Source: Cohaesibacter sp. (GTDB lineage Bacteria > Pseudomonadota > Alphaproteobacteria > Rhizobiales > Cohaesibacteraceae). Taken from it: a DNA stretch of 64,000 bases. A model generated the notes under the pieces. It had not been told where the DNA came from. It worked only from the letters and a program-made list of their open reading frames with translations, and made no database searches. This document shows, piece by piece, positions 26,175 to 36,900 of this stretch. The translations under genes and the position numbers were made by a program. Positions within the stretch are counted from its first letter, which is position 1. Each line of letters starts with the position of its first letter. The stretch spans positions 1 to 64,000 of the forward strand of contig JAOAQZ010000029.1 in the NCBI GenBank assembly GCA_025210795.1, given 5' to 3'.

Positions 26175-27017
26175 TTATGCTGAGATGTCTGGTTCGGGTA
26201 AGTGAAGTGCGCGTAATGCCCCCACTTCCAAAAGGCCCCCAAGATTCTGGGCAAGATCAAAGCTGTCTGAGTGTTCAGAGGCATATTCAGCGGCCTCAGC
26301 AAGGCATTTTCCATCCATAAGGGCTGCGATAAAAGTCTCGCCCCCTTGCGGCAGCGAGATGACGCTTACATCAAGATCAGGGCGCGTGATGAGCACATTT
26401 TCCCCCTGATAGGTGATCCTCTCCATATGTGCGGCAGGGTCATCCTGTTTGTGAGCGGCCCAAATGGAATAAATGGGGTGGCTGGATGTCAGCAGTTGGC
26501 AGGCCGGATGAAAACGGAAAATGAGCTCGCCCAGTCTTTCCTGTTCAATCTCTTGCAGGATTGCGGGATCCAGAGGCGCAATGTCTTGCGCGTGATAGCT
26601 TTGCAGCCACGCATATTCCAGTCGGGCCATGTCTGGAAGATAAGGGACATCCAGTACTGGCTCGAAGCCTTCAAGAAAATCGCAAAAGCTCTCGCCATAT
26701 TGGGCGAGCATTCCAGATTTTGGCGGAGTGGTGCGAATATAGGCTGGAGCCATGGCGCGGAAAAACTCCTCGCCTACGAGCTCGGTGATGGTTGGATAGC
26801 TGGCCATCAATGCCTCTGTCAGGCCGACAATCACATTGTTGCGATAAACATTATAGCGCTTGAGCGCCTTTTTGCCCTTGGCGGGGCCGATCACATCATT
26901 GGGCAGCTCTCTCTCTGCCACCAGCAGGCCTTCGCTAAAGGCCTGCTGGTCCGCAATGAGGGGCGGAATGGCGGGGAGAGGGGGAGGTGTTTGGGGCGAG
27001 GCAGACTTATCCGGCAT
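26175..27017 (-). CDS. bufC: BufC / HvfC-type partner protein (DUF2063)
   Basis: 280 residues. The N-terminal DUF2063 domain is clear: QQAFSEGLLVAERELP, then KRYNVYRNNVIVGLTEALMASYPTITELVGEEFF and YIRTTPPKSGMLAQYGESFCDFLE. The C-terminal part (residues 170-280) is beta-rich. DUF2063 proteins bind the MNIO enzyme and present the precursor peptide leader. The ATG at 27017 overlaps the end of bufB by 11 bases with GGAG upstream, which implies translational coupling. This choice is preferred to the in-frame ATG at 27047. Confidence 0.9.
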   Translation of the reverse strand: MPDKSASPQTPPPLPAIPPLIADQQAFSEGLLVAERELPNDVIGPAKGKKALKRYNVYRNNVIVGLTEALMASYPTITELVGEEFFRAMAPAYIRTTPPKSGMLAQYGESFCDFLEGFEPVLDVPYLPDMARLEYAWLQSYHAQDIAPLDPAILQEIEQERLGELIFRFHPACQLLTSSHPIYSIWAAHKQDDPAAHMERITYQGENVLITRPDLDVSVISLPQGGETFIAALMDGKCLAEAAEYASEHSDSFDLAQNLGGLLEVGALRALHLPEPDISA

Positions 27018-27900
27018 GACGAATCTCCGCCTTGCGGCCAGCATCAATTAGCTTTTTTTCTGCGCGCATGGCTTCAGCAAAGAGGATATCCCATTCAGGG
27101 ATATTGGCGTCCCATTCGATCAAGGTTGGCACGGGGCCCGAGCGGGTGAGGGCATGGTCATAAAGATCCCACACGATATCCGCTACATGGGCATCATGGC
27201 TGTCGATGAGCAGCAGATCGCCTTCATCATCTTCATCGCGTGCAAAGCCTGCGAGATGGATTTCTCCCACATGTTCAATGGGGAATGCATCAAGATAGGC
27301 TGCCGGATCATAATTCTGGTTTGTCGCCGAGACATAGACATTGTTGACATCCAGCAGCAGACCGCATTGGGTTCTGGCCACCAGCTGTTCCAAAAAGGCT
27401 ATTTCGGTCATGGTTGAAGAGGCAAAGGCCACATAAACGGATGGATTCTCGATGAGAATCTGCCGCCCCAAATGGTTTTGCAATTGGTCGACATGTTCGA
27501 TCACCCGTTCCAGACTGTCTTGCCGGTAGGGAACGGGGAGCAGATCGTTGAAAAAAAGCTCGTCATGGCTAGACCATGCCAGATGCTCTGAAAAGAGCGC
27601 TGGATTGAACCGCTCATTCAAATCTTTAAGGCGGTCGATATGGTCTTGCTTAAGTGCCTGATCTGCACCGATGGATGCTGCAACCCCATGCAGAGAGAGG
27701 GGGTATCGCTGGGCGATCTCGGTCAGATAATGCAGGGGTGGCCCGCCGGCCCCCATATAGTTTTCGGGGTGAACCTCAAACCAGCCAATGTCGGGATTTG
27801 TTTCAATGATCGTTTTGTAATGCTCTGCCTTAAGCCCGACCCCGGCGCGAGCCGGGATCGGTTTGGGTGCCAAGGCAGACATCGTTTCAGGCGATGTCAT
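27007..27900 (-). CDS. bufB: MNIO-family peptide-modifying enzyme BufB (DUF692)
   Basis: A multinuclear non-haem iron oxidase of the DUF692 family, TIM-barrel fold, 297 residues. Conserved metal-binding and core motifs include GVGLKAEHYKTI, DIGWFEVHPENYMG, PLSLHGVAASIG, FSEHLAWSS, LIENPSVYVAFASS, LLLDVNNVYVSATN and HVGEIHLAGFARD. In studied bufferin systems such enzymes convert precursor cysteines to 5-thiooxazole groups, producing a copper-binding peptide. The gene sits directly after the precursor gene bufA (46-base gap) and overlaps bufC. Confidence 0.93.
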   Translation of the reverse strand: MTSPETMSALAPKPIPARAGVGLKAEHYKTIIETNPDIGWFEVHPENYMGAGGPPLHYLTEIAQRYPLSLHGVAASIGADQALKQDHIDRLKDLNERFNPALFSEHLAWSSHDELFFNDLLPVPYRQDSLERVIEHVDQLQNHLGRQILIENPSVYVAFASSTMTEIAFLEQLVARTQCGLLLDVNNVYVSATNQNYDPAAYLDAFPIEHVGEIHLAGFARDEDDEGDLLLIDSHDAHVADIVWDLYDHALTRSGPVPTLIEWDANIPEWDILFAEAMRAEKKLIDAGRKAEIRHAG

Positions 27901-27946
27901 GGCTATCTATCCTTTTTCACACTGCCCTGGGGGAGCAATGGACGGC

Positions 27947-28240
27947 TTAAGATTTGATAGGCTCAAGGCTACCCATGCCGTTTGGTGTTTTCATTGTGGT
28001 GCAGGTGCCTTTTTTAACCAGCTTCCAGGCATTGCCCTGATAGTCAACAGTAGAAGTGCCTTTACAGGTGGTGCCTGGGCCTGCAGCGCAATCATTCTCA
28101 CCTTTAAGAGCGACGCCATAGCATTTTTCCATTTCAGCAGCCTGTGCGCCTGTGGTGGATACGGTGGTCAGAGCACCTGCGGATACTACGGTTGCAACTG
28201 CGCCTGCGATTACTGCTGCGGAAAAAGATTTCTTGGACAT
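27947..28240 (-). CDS. bufA: Bufferin precursor BufA (DUF2282)
   Basis: 97 residues with an unusually long signal peptide ([20 protein letters not shown]...QA, to about residue 34). The short core has four cysteines: [22 protein letters not shown] and KKGTCTTMK. This matches the DUF2282 bufferin-1 pattern, in which cysteines are modified by BufB and the exported peptide sequesters copper in the periplasm. The ATG at 28240 has GGGAGA upstream; the frame extends open to 28375 but without signal-peptide logic. It heads the operon bufA-bufB-bufC-doxX. An inverted repeat upstream could be an operator. Confidence 0.93.
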   Translation of the reverse strand: MSKKSFSAAVIAGAVATVVSAGALTTVSTTGAQAAEMEKCYGVALKGENDCAAGPGTTCKGTSTVDYQGNAWKLVKKGTCTTMKTPNGMGSLEPIKS

Positions 28241-28380
28241 GGATGTCTCCCAGATCGTTGTTTGAAACTGATAACCGCCAGCCTCTCGGTTGAAGTGTTC
28301 CTCGCTAGCGGATGAGGCCATACTGTCGAGTTCGCTGATCAATGGGAAATGAATTGGATGTGAGAGGGGCTTCACCGATC

Positions 28381-28396
28381 CTCACAAACGTGTGAG
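28381..28396. promoter_or_regulatory. Inverted repeat upstream of bufA
   Basis: CTCACA-n4-TGTGAG, perfect 6-bp arms, about 140 bases before the bufA start codon. Possible regulator site. No regulator gene for the operon is visible nearby. Confidence 0.35.
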
Positions 28397-28585
28397 AGAT
28401 TAAGTGATTGTCCTGTATTCCCTAAATAAATCAATATTTTGGTTTATTTGATGGTTGGGAGGCAGGCTGTGGGAAAGGGAAAAAATGGTCGGGAAAAACC
28501 CAATATGGGTGGTGAAAAATGTCGCAACCGCGAAAAAGCAACAAGATTGCCTTGACTTATTGTGCGGTGCAATGTAATTATTGCA

Positions 28586-28661
28586 GTGCGATATATATCG
28601 CAGCCCTTTATGGGCGTTTCCTCCTTAGACTTCAGGGCCGTTATGCGGCCCTTTCTTTTTT
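28586..28661 (+). ncRNA. Candidate small RNA with CCUCC motif
   Basis: A possible promoter, TTGACT (28552-28557) with TGTAAT or TAATTA about 15-17 bases on, precedes a short stretch containing the palindromic hairpin GCGATATATATCGC (28589-28602). An unpaired TTTCCTCCTTAG follows, and then a strong terminator at 28634-28661. No open frame with a ribosome-binding site fits. The CCTCC segment could pair with Shine-Dalgarno sequences. The spacing of the promoter is weak, so the 5' end is uncertain. Confidence 0.45.
28634..28661 (+). terminator. Terminator of the candidate RNA at 28586
   Basis: AGGGCCG pairs with CGGCCCT around TTATG, followed by TTCTTTTTT. No annotated plus-strand gene ends here. 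Confidence 0.88.
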
Positions 28662-28772
28662 CTCCCTTTCTAAATCCTTATGTTTGTGTCTTGAGCGCAG
28701 GGCTTGGCACGCGCGGACATTGCTTTCGCGCCGCAAAAGATGGCTAAAGATTGTGAGATACTGCCCAAGAGC

Positions 28773-29693
28773 CTATTCGGCTGCGGCCTTGGTTGGGCGG
28801 AACATGTGATGGCTGGATTGCAGCAAATCTTGAGCGAATTGGCTGAGCGTGTCGCGCAGCTCATCAAAATGGGCCAGAGGCTCCATACTGTCTTCATCCA
28901 TATACAGGCCGCGATTAAGTTCGATCTGCAAGGCATGCAGTCCTTTGTTTGGCCGGCCATAATGCTGGGTGATGAAGCCGCCAGCATAGGGTTTGTTCAG
29001 TGCGACTTTAAAACCAAGGCTGCTTAGAATTTCAAAGGCTGCTTGTGTCAGATCGCGATGGCAGGAAATGCCATAGCGATCCCCCAAAATGATGTCGGGC
29101 TTTTGGGTGAGCGGCAAATGATTGAAAATGCGCGATGGCATGGAATGACAATCCACAAGGCAAGCATAGCCGAACTGCACATGAATGCGGGCCAATCGGT
29201 GGCGTAGGGCCTGATGATAGGGCTTATAGTAAGTCTCGATCCGTTTCAGAGCGTCGCTGATCTTCAGTTTTGAATGATAGATTTCCTGATTTTCGGAAAC
29301 GATACGGGCGATGGTGCCAAGCCCTGACCCGGTGCGGGCTGTATAGCCTTTTGCAAAGGGAGGCAGGGGCTCGTCAAACATGCGCGGATCAAGCTCGTAA
29401 GGCTCACGATTAAGATCCAGAAAAGCGCGCGGGAAATTGGCCGACAGAAGCGGCACGCCCATCTTGGGGATGTCTGAGAAGAGCAAATCTATGAAAGCAT
29501 CTTCTGATTTGCGCAGCTGATGAGCGTCCAGACGGCTGCTTTGCCGGAACTCTTGGCTGTAGGCGCGACCGGAATGAGGGGAATTGAACAAAAACGGCGC
29601 TGCCTGCGGCCCGTGCTGGGAGAGCGTAAAAATCTCGTCAATGGCAGTCTTTGGGGCAAAATCCATAAAAATTTGCGGCTCTTGTTCAATCAC
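28773..29693 (-). CDS. N-formylglutamate amidohydrolase family protein
   Basis: 306 residues of the FGase family, zinc-dependent hydrolases that release formate from N-formylglutamate in histidine degradation. Family blocks seen are FNSPHSGRAYSQEF near the N-terminus, AFLDLNREPYELDPRMF, the central VDCHSMPSR with the metal-binding Asp and His, ILGDRYGISC, and LQIELNRGLYMDE close to the end. No other hut genes are adjacent, so another N-formyl or N-acyl substrate is possible. It is divergent from cpdR, an arrangement common in Hyphomicrobiales. Confidence 0.9.
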   Translation of the reverse strand: MIEQEPQIFMDFAPKTAIDEIFTLSQHGPQAAPFLFNSPHSGRAYSQEFRQSSRLDAHQLRKSEDAFIDLLFSDIPKMGVPLLSANFPRAFLDLNREPYELDPRMFDEPLPPFAKGYTARTGSGLGTIARIVSENQEIYHSKLKISDALKRIETYYKPYHQALRHRLARIHVQFGYACLVDCHSMPSRIFNHLPLTQKPDIILGDRYGISCHRDLTQAAFEILSSLGFKVALNKPYAGGFITQHYGRPNKGLHALQIELNRGLYMDEDSMEPLAHFDELRDTLSQFAQDLLQSSHHMFRPTKAAAE

Positions 29694-29868
29694 TTGTCAC
29701 GGTAACAGACTAGCGGATTCGCAGCTCTTTCAGGAGCGAATAGTTAATCCGTTTGGCAAAACCTAATCTTGTTGCTATGAAAGTGCAAGGAATTCACTGG
29801 ATCTTTACCCCTTTGGGGTGAAATAACTTGTTACACACAAAGTGAGATGCCTTTAGGACAGGATGACT

Positions 29869-30228
29869 ATGTCGCAGATTTTGCTGGCTGAAGATGATAA
29901 TGATATGCGCCGCTTTCTGGCTCGTGCCCTGCAAAATGCGGGCTATGAAGTGGTTTCCTATGACAATGGCAAAAGCGCCTATGACCGCCTGCGTGAAGAG
30001 CCCTTCACCTTGCTGCTCACAGATATTGTGATGCCTGAAATGGATGGCATTGAGCTGGCACGCCGTGCAACAGAGCTTGATCCGGATTTGAAGGTGATGT
30101 TCATTACCGGTTTTGCAGCAGTCGCTCTTAACCCAGATTCCCAAGCACCAAAAGACGCAAAAGTGCTATCCAAGCCTTTCCATTTGCGCGATCTGGTCAA
30201 TGAAGTGGGCAAAATGCTGGCGGCTTAA
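29869..30228 (+). CDS. cpdR: Single-domain response regulator CpdR
   Basis: CpdR is the receiver-only regulator which, when unphosphorylated, recruits ClpXP substrates to control the alphaproteobacterial cell cycle; it is phosphorylated through the CckA-ChpT relay. The 119-residue protein is almost identical in pattern to known CpdR. It has ILLAEDDNDMRRFL with the acidic pocket, phosphorylatable Asp in LLTDIVMPEMDG, the switch residue in MFITGFAAVAL, and the conserved Lys in VLSKPFHLRDLVNEV. ATG 29869 has AGGACAGG upstream; ATG 29863 is an alternative. No output domain is present. Confidence 0.95.
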   Translation: MSQILLAEDDNDMRRFLARALQNAGYEVVSYDNGKSAYDRLREEPFTLLLTDIVMPEMDGIELARRATELDPDLKVMFITGFAAVALNPDSQAPKDAKVLSKPFHLRDLVNEVGKMLAA

Positions 30229-30424
30229 TAGTCAGCCAGTTTCATGCCTTGGGCTTGGTGCTTTTAAAAGCTGTCTTAGGGCCCGGATCGAGACTGCTCC
30301 CTCACTTCATACAGCCCAAGTGATCTTGTTGGGGACTTTTGCCCAAAAGGGGCTTGCATTCTGTTTTAGGGGAAAGTAGAACCCTTTTCACCGCACGGTG
30401 CCAAAAGAAGCGCACCATAAGGAT

Positions 30425-30499
30425 GGGCGATTAGCTCAGCGGGAGAGCACTACATTGACATTGTAGGGGTCACTGGTTCAATCCCAGTATCGCCCACCA
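30425..30499 (+). tRNA. tRNA-Val (GAC)
   Basis: A 75-base cloverleaf: acceptor GGGCGAT/ATCGCCC, D loop AGCTCAGCGGGAGAGC, anticodon stem CTACA/TGTAG with GAC at 30457-30459, T loop GGTTCAATCC, encoded CCA. It follows cpdR and borders the accessory region with the giant NTPase gene. Confidence 0.96.
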
Positions 30500-30970
30500 T
30501 CCTTTCTTCAATAAAACCAAATTTCTGATTTTGGCAACAACGCTGTTGCGAAGCTTCCGCTGTTTCGCATTGAACCGGTTGATCCAGAATAGCTCCTTTT
30601 ACTGTCTTTAGGGCTGTCATATTGGGTATTTGGGCCTGCAGTGATCGTGTAAACTCAGAAGCCCTTCCTGCATGATATCGAAGCATCGAGATTCAGAAAC
30701 AAAGGGCATCTCCATTTGGAAATGCTCTTTTGTGATGCTTGGGTGTGTGAATTTATGGCTTCATTTCTCCTCAAAATTTAGTTCAGGTATGGCTGAGTAG
30801 ATGGTCATGGCTGGTGTTTGGGATTGGTGCTCAGCCTTAAGGATAGGTGAGACTATTTGGTACAAGATTTTTTAACTTGGATGGCTTGAAAGTCACAACT
30901 TTTGATGGAAATAATCTGCGGAGCACTTTTGTGACTATGTATTTATTCAAGATTAGCGGGGCTGATATTC
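30500..30970. other. Intergenic region between tRNA-Val and the giant NTPase gene
   Basis: About 470 bases. A nested hairpin at 30701-30730 (AAAGGGCAT with ATGCTCTTT enclosing TCCA/TGGA, then TTTT) may be a terminator. No copy of the tRNA 3' end was found downstream near 38.6 kb, so no attachment-site repeat marks an island here. No integrase or other gene is seen. Confidence 0.5.
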
Positions 30971-33900
30971 ATGGCCTTTTTCAGCAGCAAGAAATTCTTT
31001 CGTTCCCAGATTTTTATTCCTTTTGGGCGGTTTCGCATTTTTGGCGACCAGACGATCAAGGATGCGATTGCTCTGATCGGTCGTGAGGATCAGAGGGCAT
31101 TTTTGATTGATGCCCTGTCGGGCAGCGGTGACCGTGGAGCTTATTTGGTAACCGGTCGGCGCGGAGTGGGTAAAACTACCTTTGTTGAAAATTGCTTGGC
31201 TGAATATGAAGCCAACGTCTTTCGGCACTTTCTCCGAAGTGCGGTTGGCAAGAATATGGCCGACCAAATTCTCATGCTGTTTTTTCTGCTCGGTATTGTG
31301 GCTTTTGGCCTGTTGGCCGCTGACCTTTTGGAATATTTGGTGCCGCAAGTGCAAGAGCAGCCTTTGCTTTATGTCATTCTCATTCCAACCTTAATGATCA
31401 CGCTGTTTCCATTTTTCCTGGCTGTGAGAACAATAAAAAGCGTATTGGCTACCATTCTGCCCGGCTTTGAAGGCATAGCGGCTTTTGGGCTGACTTTGGC
31501 TGTGACTGCTGCGTTACTCTATTGGGATGGAGTTCTGCCGCTGGGCTCTCCCGCGCTCTCAATGGGGTATTTGTTGTTGGGATTGGCCCTTTTGATGATG
31601 GTCGGATCTATCTGGGGGAGATTTAGAAGAACCCCGAATTTGAAATCACAAGTTTTTCGAATTATATCTAATATTTTTGTTTTATTTATAGTATTTTTAT
31701 CTATATTTTTTTTAGATAATGATTTCTTTTTTCATTTTATTTATTTTTTTGGTAAAAATAATATATATTATTCTACTGTAGAAATTTTATCTATATTAAA
31801 TTCCCTAATTCTATTTTTATTTTTTTATTTTGTTTATGATTCTTATGTGAAATTCAATAATAATTTTTATCAAATTATTTCAATAATATTTTCAATTTCT
31901 GTTCTTTTGGCTGTTTTTTGTTATATTTTTTACAAGGTTTTTGAATATATAGACTGGTACTCTATTGCATATACATCCTTTGATCAACTTTGTTTTATTT
32001 TTCTTGTTGCTCTTGGGATCGGCCTTTCTGTGTTTGGGGCAAGTGCAGTAGAATTTCTAAAGCTGTCGCTTGGAAGTGCTCCTAAAGAAAATGTCCACAG
32101 TAATAATAGTCTGGTTTTGATTTTTTTTGGCTATATTGTTGTTATATCAATAATATACGCTGTTTTGTTTTTGTTTAATTCTGGGAAAATTTCTGGCGCA
32201 GTTTATATTGGTAGTACTGTTTCTGTTTTTTTGTTTTTTATAATAACTTTATTTAAATCCATGTCGGGAGGCTTCTTTAATTTATCAAAATATTTGTACT
32301 CTTTGCCTTTTGGGAGTTATGAGGGGCGTATTTGTAAAATTAGAAAGACAGCTAAGGGGGATCGCTCTCTCAATAAGAAAATTAAGAAAAATATTGATGG
32401 AATCGCATTTAATCGGGCTGCTAAATATGTGCCGCCTGTCGAGGTTCTGCCTATCTATAAAGCCATTTGTCTGATTATTATTTCAATTCAATTGTCTTTT
32501 CCAATTGTTGGCTTTGGCTCGAATGATTTTCTAGCAAGAGTTTCAGGTCATATAGACCGGCCCATAAATGAGGACAGCGAGAGCAAAGGGATTATCATCG
32601 CTCCGCATGCTTCACTCTATGATCTAACTGAACAAATAAAAACGCCGATTTTTGGTAATCCAGTTTTTGATGAAAATGGATTGGGTGCTGTCACAAATCC
32701 CCCCGATCGAGTGCCCGCTATCCAGCAGGAGGCGTCGCGCAACTATTATACTCTTTTTCCGCAAAAATATGATGATGAGTTTGTGTGGTTGATTTTGGTT
32801 GTCGCGCTTATTGGTTCGTTTTTTGCCTTTGAGTATGAGTGGATCAACAAGCCGTTTATTGCGCAAAGGCAGACCAATACGTTGGATAAAGCCTCTCGAA
32901 ACAGACATACAATTCACCATGATCTTGATCCAAACTGGTTGAGTGAATACCGGAACAAATTGGAGCGCCTTCAGGAAGACCTTAAACAGCGTCTTGCCGA
33001 GCTTTTATTTTTTGAAGCCAAAAAAGAGAATCTGAAACAGATTAAATGGGATGTTCATGACAAGGGGCATATTGAGACGCTGAGTTCCCAAGGCAAGGAA
33101 GAATTGGTTTCTAAACTGGCTTCTGAGTTCGCTTGGACGATTGGGCAACTGCATAAGGATCTTGAAGCTCTTGATGGTAAAATCCGAGAGAGACAGAAAC
33201 GTTCGATTTCTCATTTTCGGTCGCTCGAATCCACGACATTTCCCTATATGATTGCTCGGTTTTTTCTGCCAATTATCTTTGTGAGGGTCAATTTGGGGTT
33301 TGATGCTCTGGATCACAGAGGGGTGACGCAAGCCATGTTGTTTGGCTTGCTTAAGGAATATCGGCAGCGCTTTGTGGCTATCCGCACCGCCTATGGCATG
33401 ATTGGCCTGGCTGTGTTGCTGGTCGTTTCCCTGATGTTGATGAGCGCATTTTCCAAAGTGTTTGTTGACTTTCCTGCGATGAAAGCTCCTGTCTTGGTCT
33501 TTTCAAGCAATGGTGAGGTGTCCAGCAGCAAAGGCACGAAGTTTCTGGAATCTAGACAAGAGGCTGATCCATCTGGTGTGAATGTTGTTTTTTCTCTCTT
33601 TCCCGCAAAGGAAGAGGCAAAGCCGAGCACCTTTTATGATAGTGTTGATCAGATTCAGGGGGTCGATTATTGCGGTTGGCTAACATATGCCCGCCTTAGT
33701 GGGAATGGCGAAGGCAAAGCTTCGGCAGACAAATCCGAAGCCTTGATTCCTGCGGCTCTGTGTTCCATGTCGCCTGATCTGGCGAATGCGTTGTTTCCGT
33801 TTCTTTATGCCCCTGCTTTGATTATTCCGGATGATTTGGGCAATGACAGCGGCCAAAGAAAGCGCCTGATTTATCGCGTGGCGCATCATAATAATGGCTT

Positions 33901-36900
33901 GCCGTTGCTTAGAAGGGTAGAGAAGACAGAGGCTCTGGCAGCTCCTGGCGCAGATGATCAAGCCTCTCATAGCTCCCAAAGCACCCAAGAAGAGTGTGAT
34001 TTGGAGGGTAGTATTTGCCTGAAACAGGAACCATCGCTGTCATTTCGGGTTTATCATATCTTTTTGCTGATCTTCTGGGTCTGGGCAATCTCTTCAATTT
34101 TGCGCCGCTTTCCTTTGCTGCCGTATAAAAGCAGTTTGCAGAAGATTAAAGATCTTTCCATCGCTTTGGATCATCAACAGGTGGACCGCCACAAGCAGGG
34201 CAGTTTCTCGCCTATGAGCTGGGTGCGAGTTGTGTTTGATAAGGAGCGAGAAATCCAGACCTCTCGTGATCCAATGGACCCGCGAAGTGTTGAGCTTGCC
34301 TTTATGTCTTTGCTTAAGGAAGTGCGGGCTTCCAATACGGCTTTGCGATTTCTTCCCAAAGTCAGTGTCAGTCTGCCAACGCCAGAAATTCATTTTATTT
34401 TTGATGAACTTGATAAAATTGGCGGCGTCGTTGGTGCTGACTTTACAGCCCATAATGTGAGCGAGGAAGAGAGAATTGCCATGGATGCAGAGCGCCAGCG
34501 GGCTTATGCTTTGCATGCGCTTTTCTCTGATATGAAACGGGTTATTTCGTCCGCGCCGGCTCATTTTATTTTTGTGGGCGGCCGGATGCTTCATGATGAG
34601 TGGGTGCGAGATTTGAACCGGATCGGAACGCGCCAACCTTTGCTAACTGGCATCTTTGATGCAGAAATCTATCTTCCGTCGCTCATGCTTGATCATCCCA
34701 AAGCGGCATGGTCGGCCATGAATTTGCAATTGGACGAAGATAGCGGCGAAGAAGTGAACCGGGCGCTGCTATCCAAACGGATCAAGGAATTTCTGATACA
34801 GGCATATAAGAGTGCGGTGGATCTGAATGAAGATTTCTTTATCACCCGTCATGGGTCTTTCTTTGCGCTAAAAGGGCATGACAATGATAAAGTATCTTTT
34901 GAAGATGTGAAATATGCTGACCAGATCAGCTATTCAGACATTCAGGTTATTGATGAGGCCAGCCACTGGAATTTGCGTGACAATACTCCTTGTGAAGTGA
35001 AAAATGCTGAGTTCCTCGCAGATTGTGATCGGGCAAATGCATTTCTGGATGGCTTTGTTGGCTTCCTTGCCTATCGCAGTGCTGGTGCGCCGAAGAAAAT
35101 GCGTGAAATCCTCTCCGGTTTTGTCCGCACCAGCGGCTCGCTTGTGCCACCCGGTGATACAAAAACACGACATAATTTGCTTCATCATCGTGATAGTTTG
35201 GTTTTTGATGTTGATGAGCAATATCGTATCGAGTTTATCAATTTTATTTTCCGTCACATCGAAAACAGATTTGGTGAAGTCCTTGTCAAACGGGATGATA
35301 AGGTGACTGTAAACATCATCTTTCTGTTTGATTTCTTGATGAAGTTCCATGGCAGGGCCTTTAGCTGGTCAAGCCTTGAGCGGCTGGATGAACTTGCTCA
35401 TATTCACCGAGCGCCGGATTTGCGCCGGATTTTCGATTCCGTGATCAATGAAAGCTCTGGCCTATTCTTCCATCGTCTTCTCAATGGTCTTTTCTCATTC
35501 CGCTTTCGCTCGGAACTGGCGATGGAAATTCGCTATTTGTCCCGTATTGCGGAAGCTGAAATGGCAGCGCTGAACTTCACGCTGGATGAATCTCAGGAAT
35601 TGAAGTCGACTTATGGGACGATGCTTAATGCATCGGGTGAGACGAATTCGGACATTATCGCGGCCTTGGGTGAGCTATATGAGTATGACCAAGCCTATGA
35701 AGTGGCACGTGGTTACTATGAGCGCGCACTTAAAATGTGCGATGAGGAATTTGCGCGTCAGATGGGGCAAATGCTTGGTATTTCAGACCCTGTTGTTAAT
35801 GCAATTCATGATATGATGGAACCTTCTTCGCGTGATGATGATAGCAAAAGTTCGGTAAACCTTCATCGCAAAGGCTTTTTGGGATCACAAACCTCCTTAT
35901 CTATTCCTCCGGCCATCGCTGCACTTCTCAGTGCTGCTGACTATAGTCCGGAAGAGCCATTTTTGAAGGCCATTTTATCACGAAATGATCAGGCGGTTCA
36001 GACCATCGCCTATTTTATGCCTTGGGCAACGCGCCGCTTGCGACTGATGTTGCATATTGGCCTGACCTTTGAGCAATCAGGCAATGAAGAGCGTGCTTTG
36101 TCGCAATATCATGCTGCACAAATGCTGGCGAGGGCCATTACCGATGCTGCCTTTCAGGATCTTGGGCTCAATGCTGGCGAAGGCGCATCCAAGGAATTGG
36201 AACAAGGTCTGGAGGATGGGCTGCAAGAAGATCAAACATGGCTGAAACAAATTCTGAAGCATCTGAACCTTATCTTTCAGCCCATGTTTGCAAGTGCCTG
36301 GGTGGGCGAGAAGCTTGAAAATGGCGTTGATACCAGCACCAGCATGGTGGAGTTGGAATTGCTTCTGCTGCGGCGCCTTATGCCTTTCCTTAAAGATATG
36401 GATATTGTTGAAGATAGTACGAATTTGCATCATTTGGTGGAGGAAAAAGACGAGACTTATCGGCTTACGCACCGTGCTGGTAATGCTGATTCCAACTTCG
36501 CTCTTGTTGGTGCTGAACTGCATAACAAGGCGGGGGATTTGTATTTCTTCAAGGGCCGTTTGCCTCTCCCAACCAAGTGTGATCCGTTGAACCAGGCCTT
36601 GGATGCTCGTCGTTACAAAGGCTATAATCAGGCCTACACAGATCGACATAAGGGCGCTTTGAATGAGGGCTTGGATGGTTATCTTCTTAAGGCTCATTAT
36701 CATTTCTGCGTGTCGATGCATGAAATGCGCCGCTTTGCGGTTTATCGGCGGGAAATTTCCAAGTTTAAGCTTAATCCTGCAGGTGGGTGTGAAGGTGAGT
36801 ATGAACGTGATCAGTGGAATACTTTTCGCCGGAATTATTGGCCAACATTCCTGAACCAGGCTGCACATAACACATTGGTGGATCTGGCTGAAACCGCACT

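Noticed and set aside
28519..28809. 96-codon plus-strand frame
   Set aside because: Runs through a terminator with T-run (28634-28661) and overlaps the end of the formylglutamate amidohydrolase gene; not a credible protein.
30450..30686. Minus-strand 78-codon frame ending GDTGIEPVTPTMSM
   Set aside because: Its C-terminal part is the antisense of the tRNA-Val gene. This GDTGIEPVTP ending is a known artefact of translating across tRNA genes.
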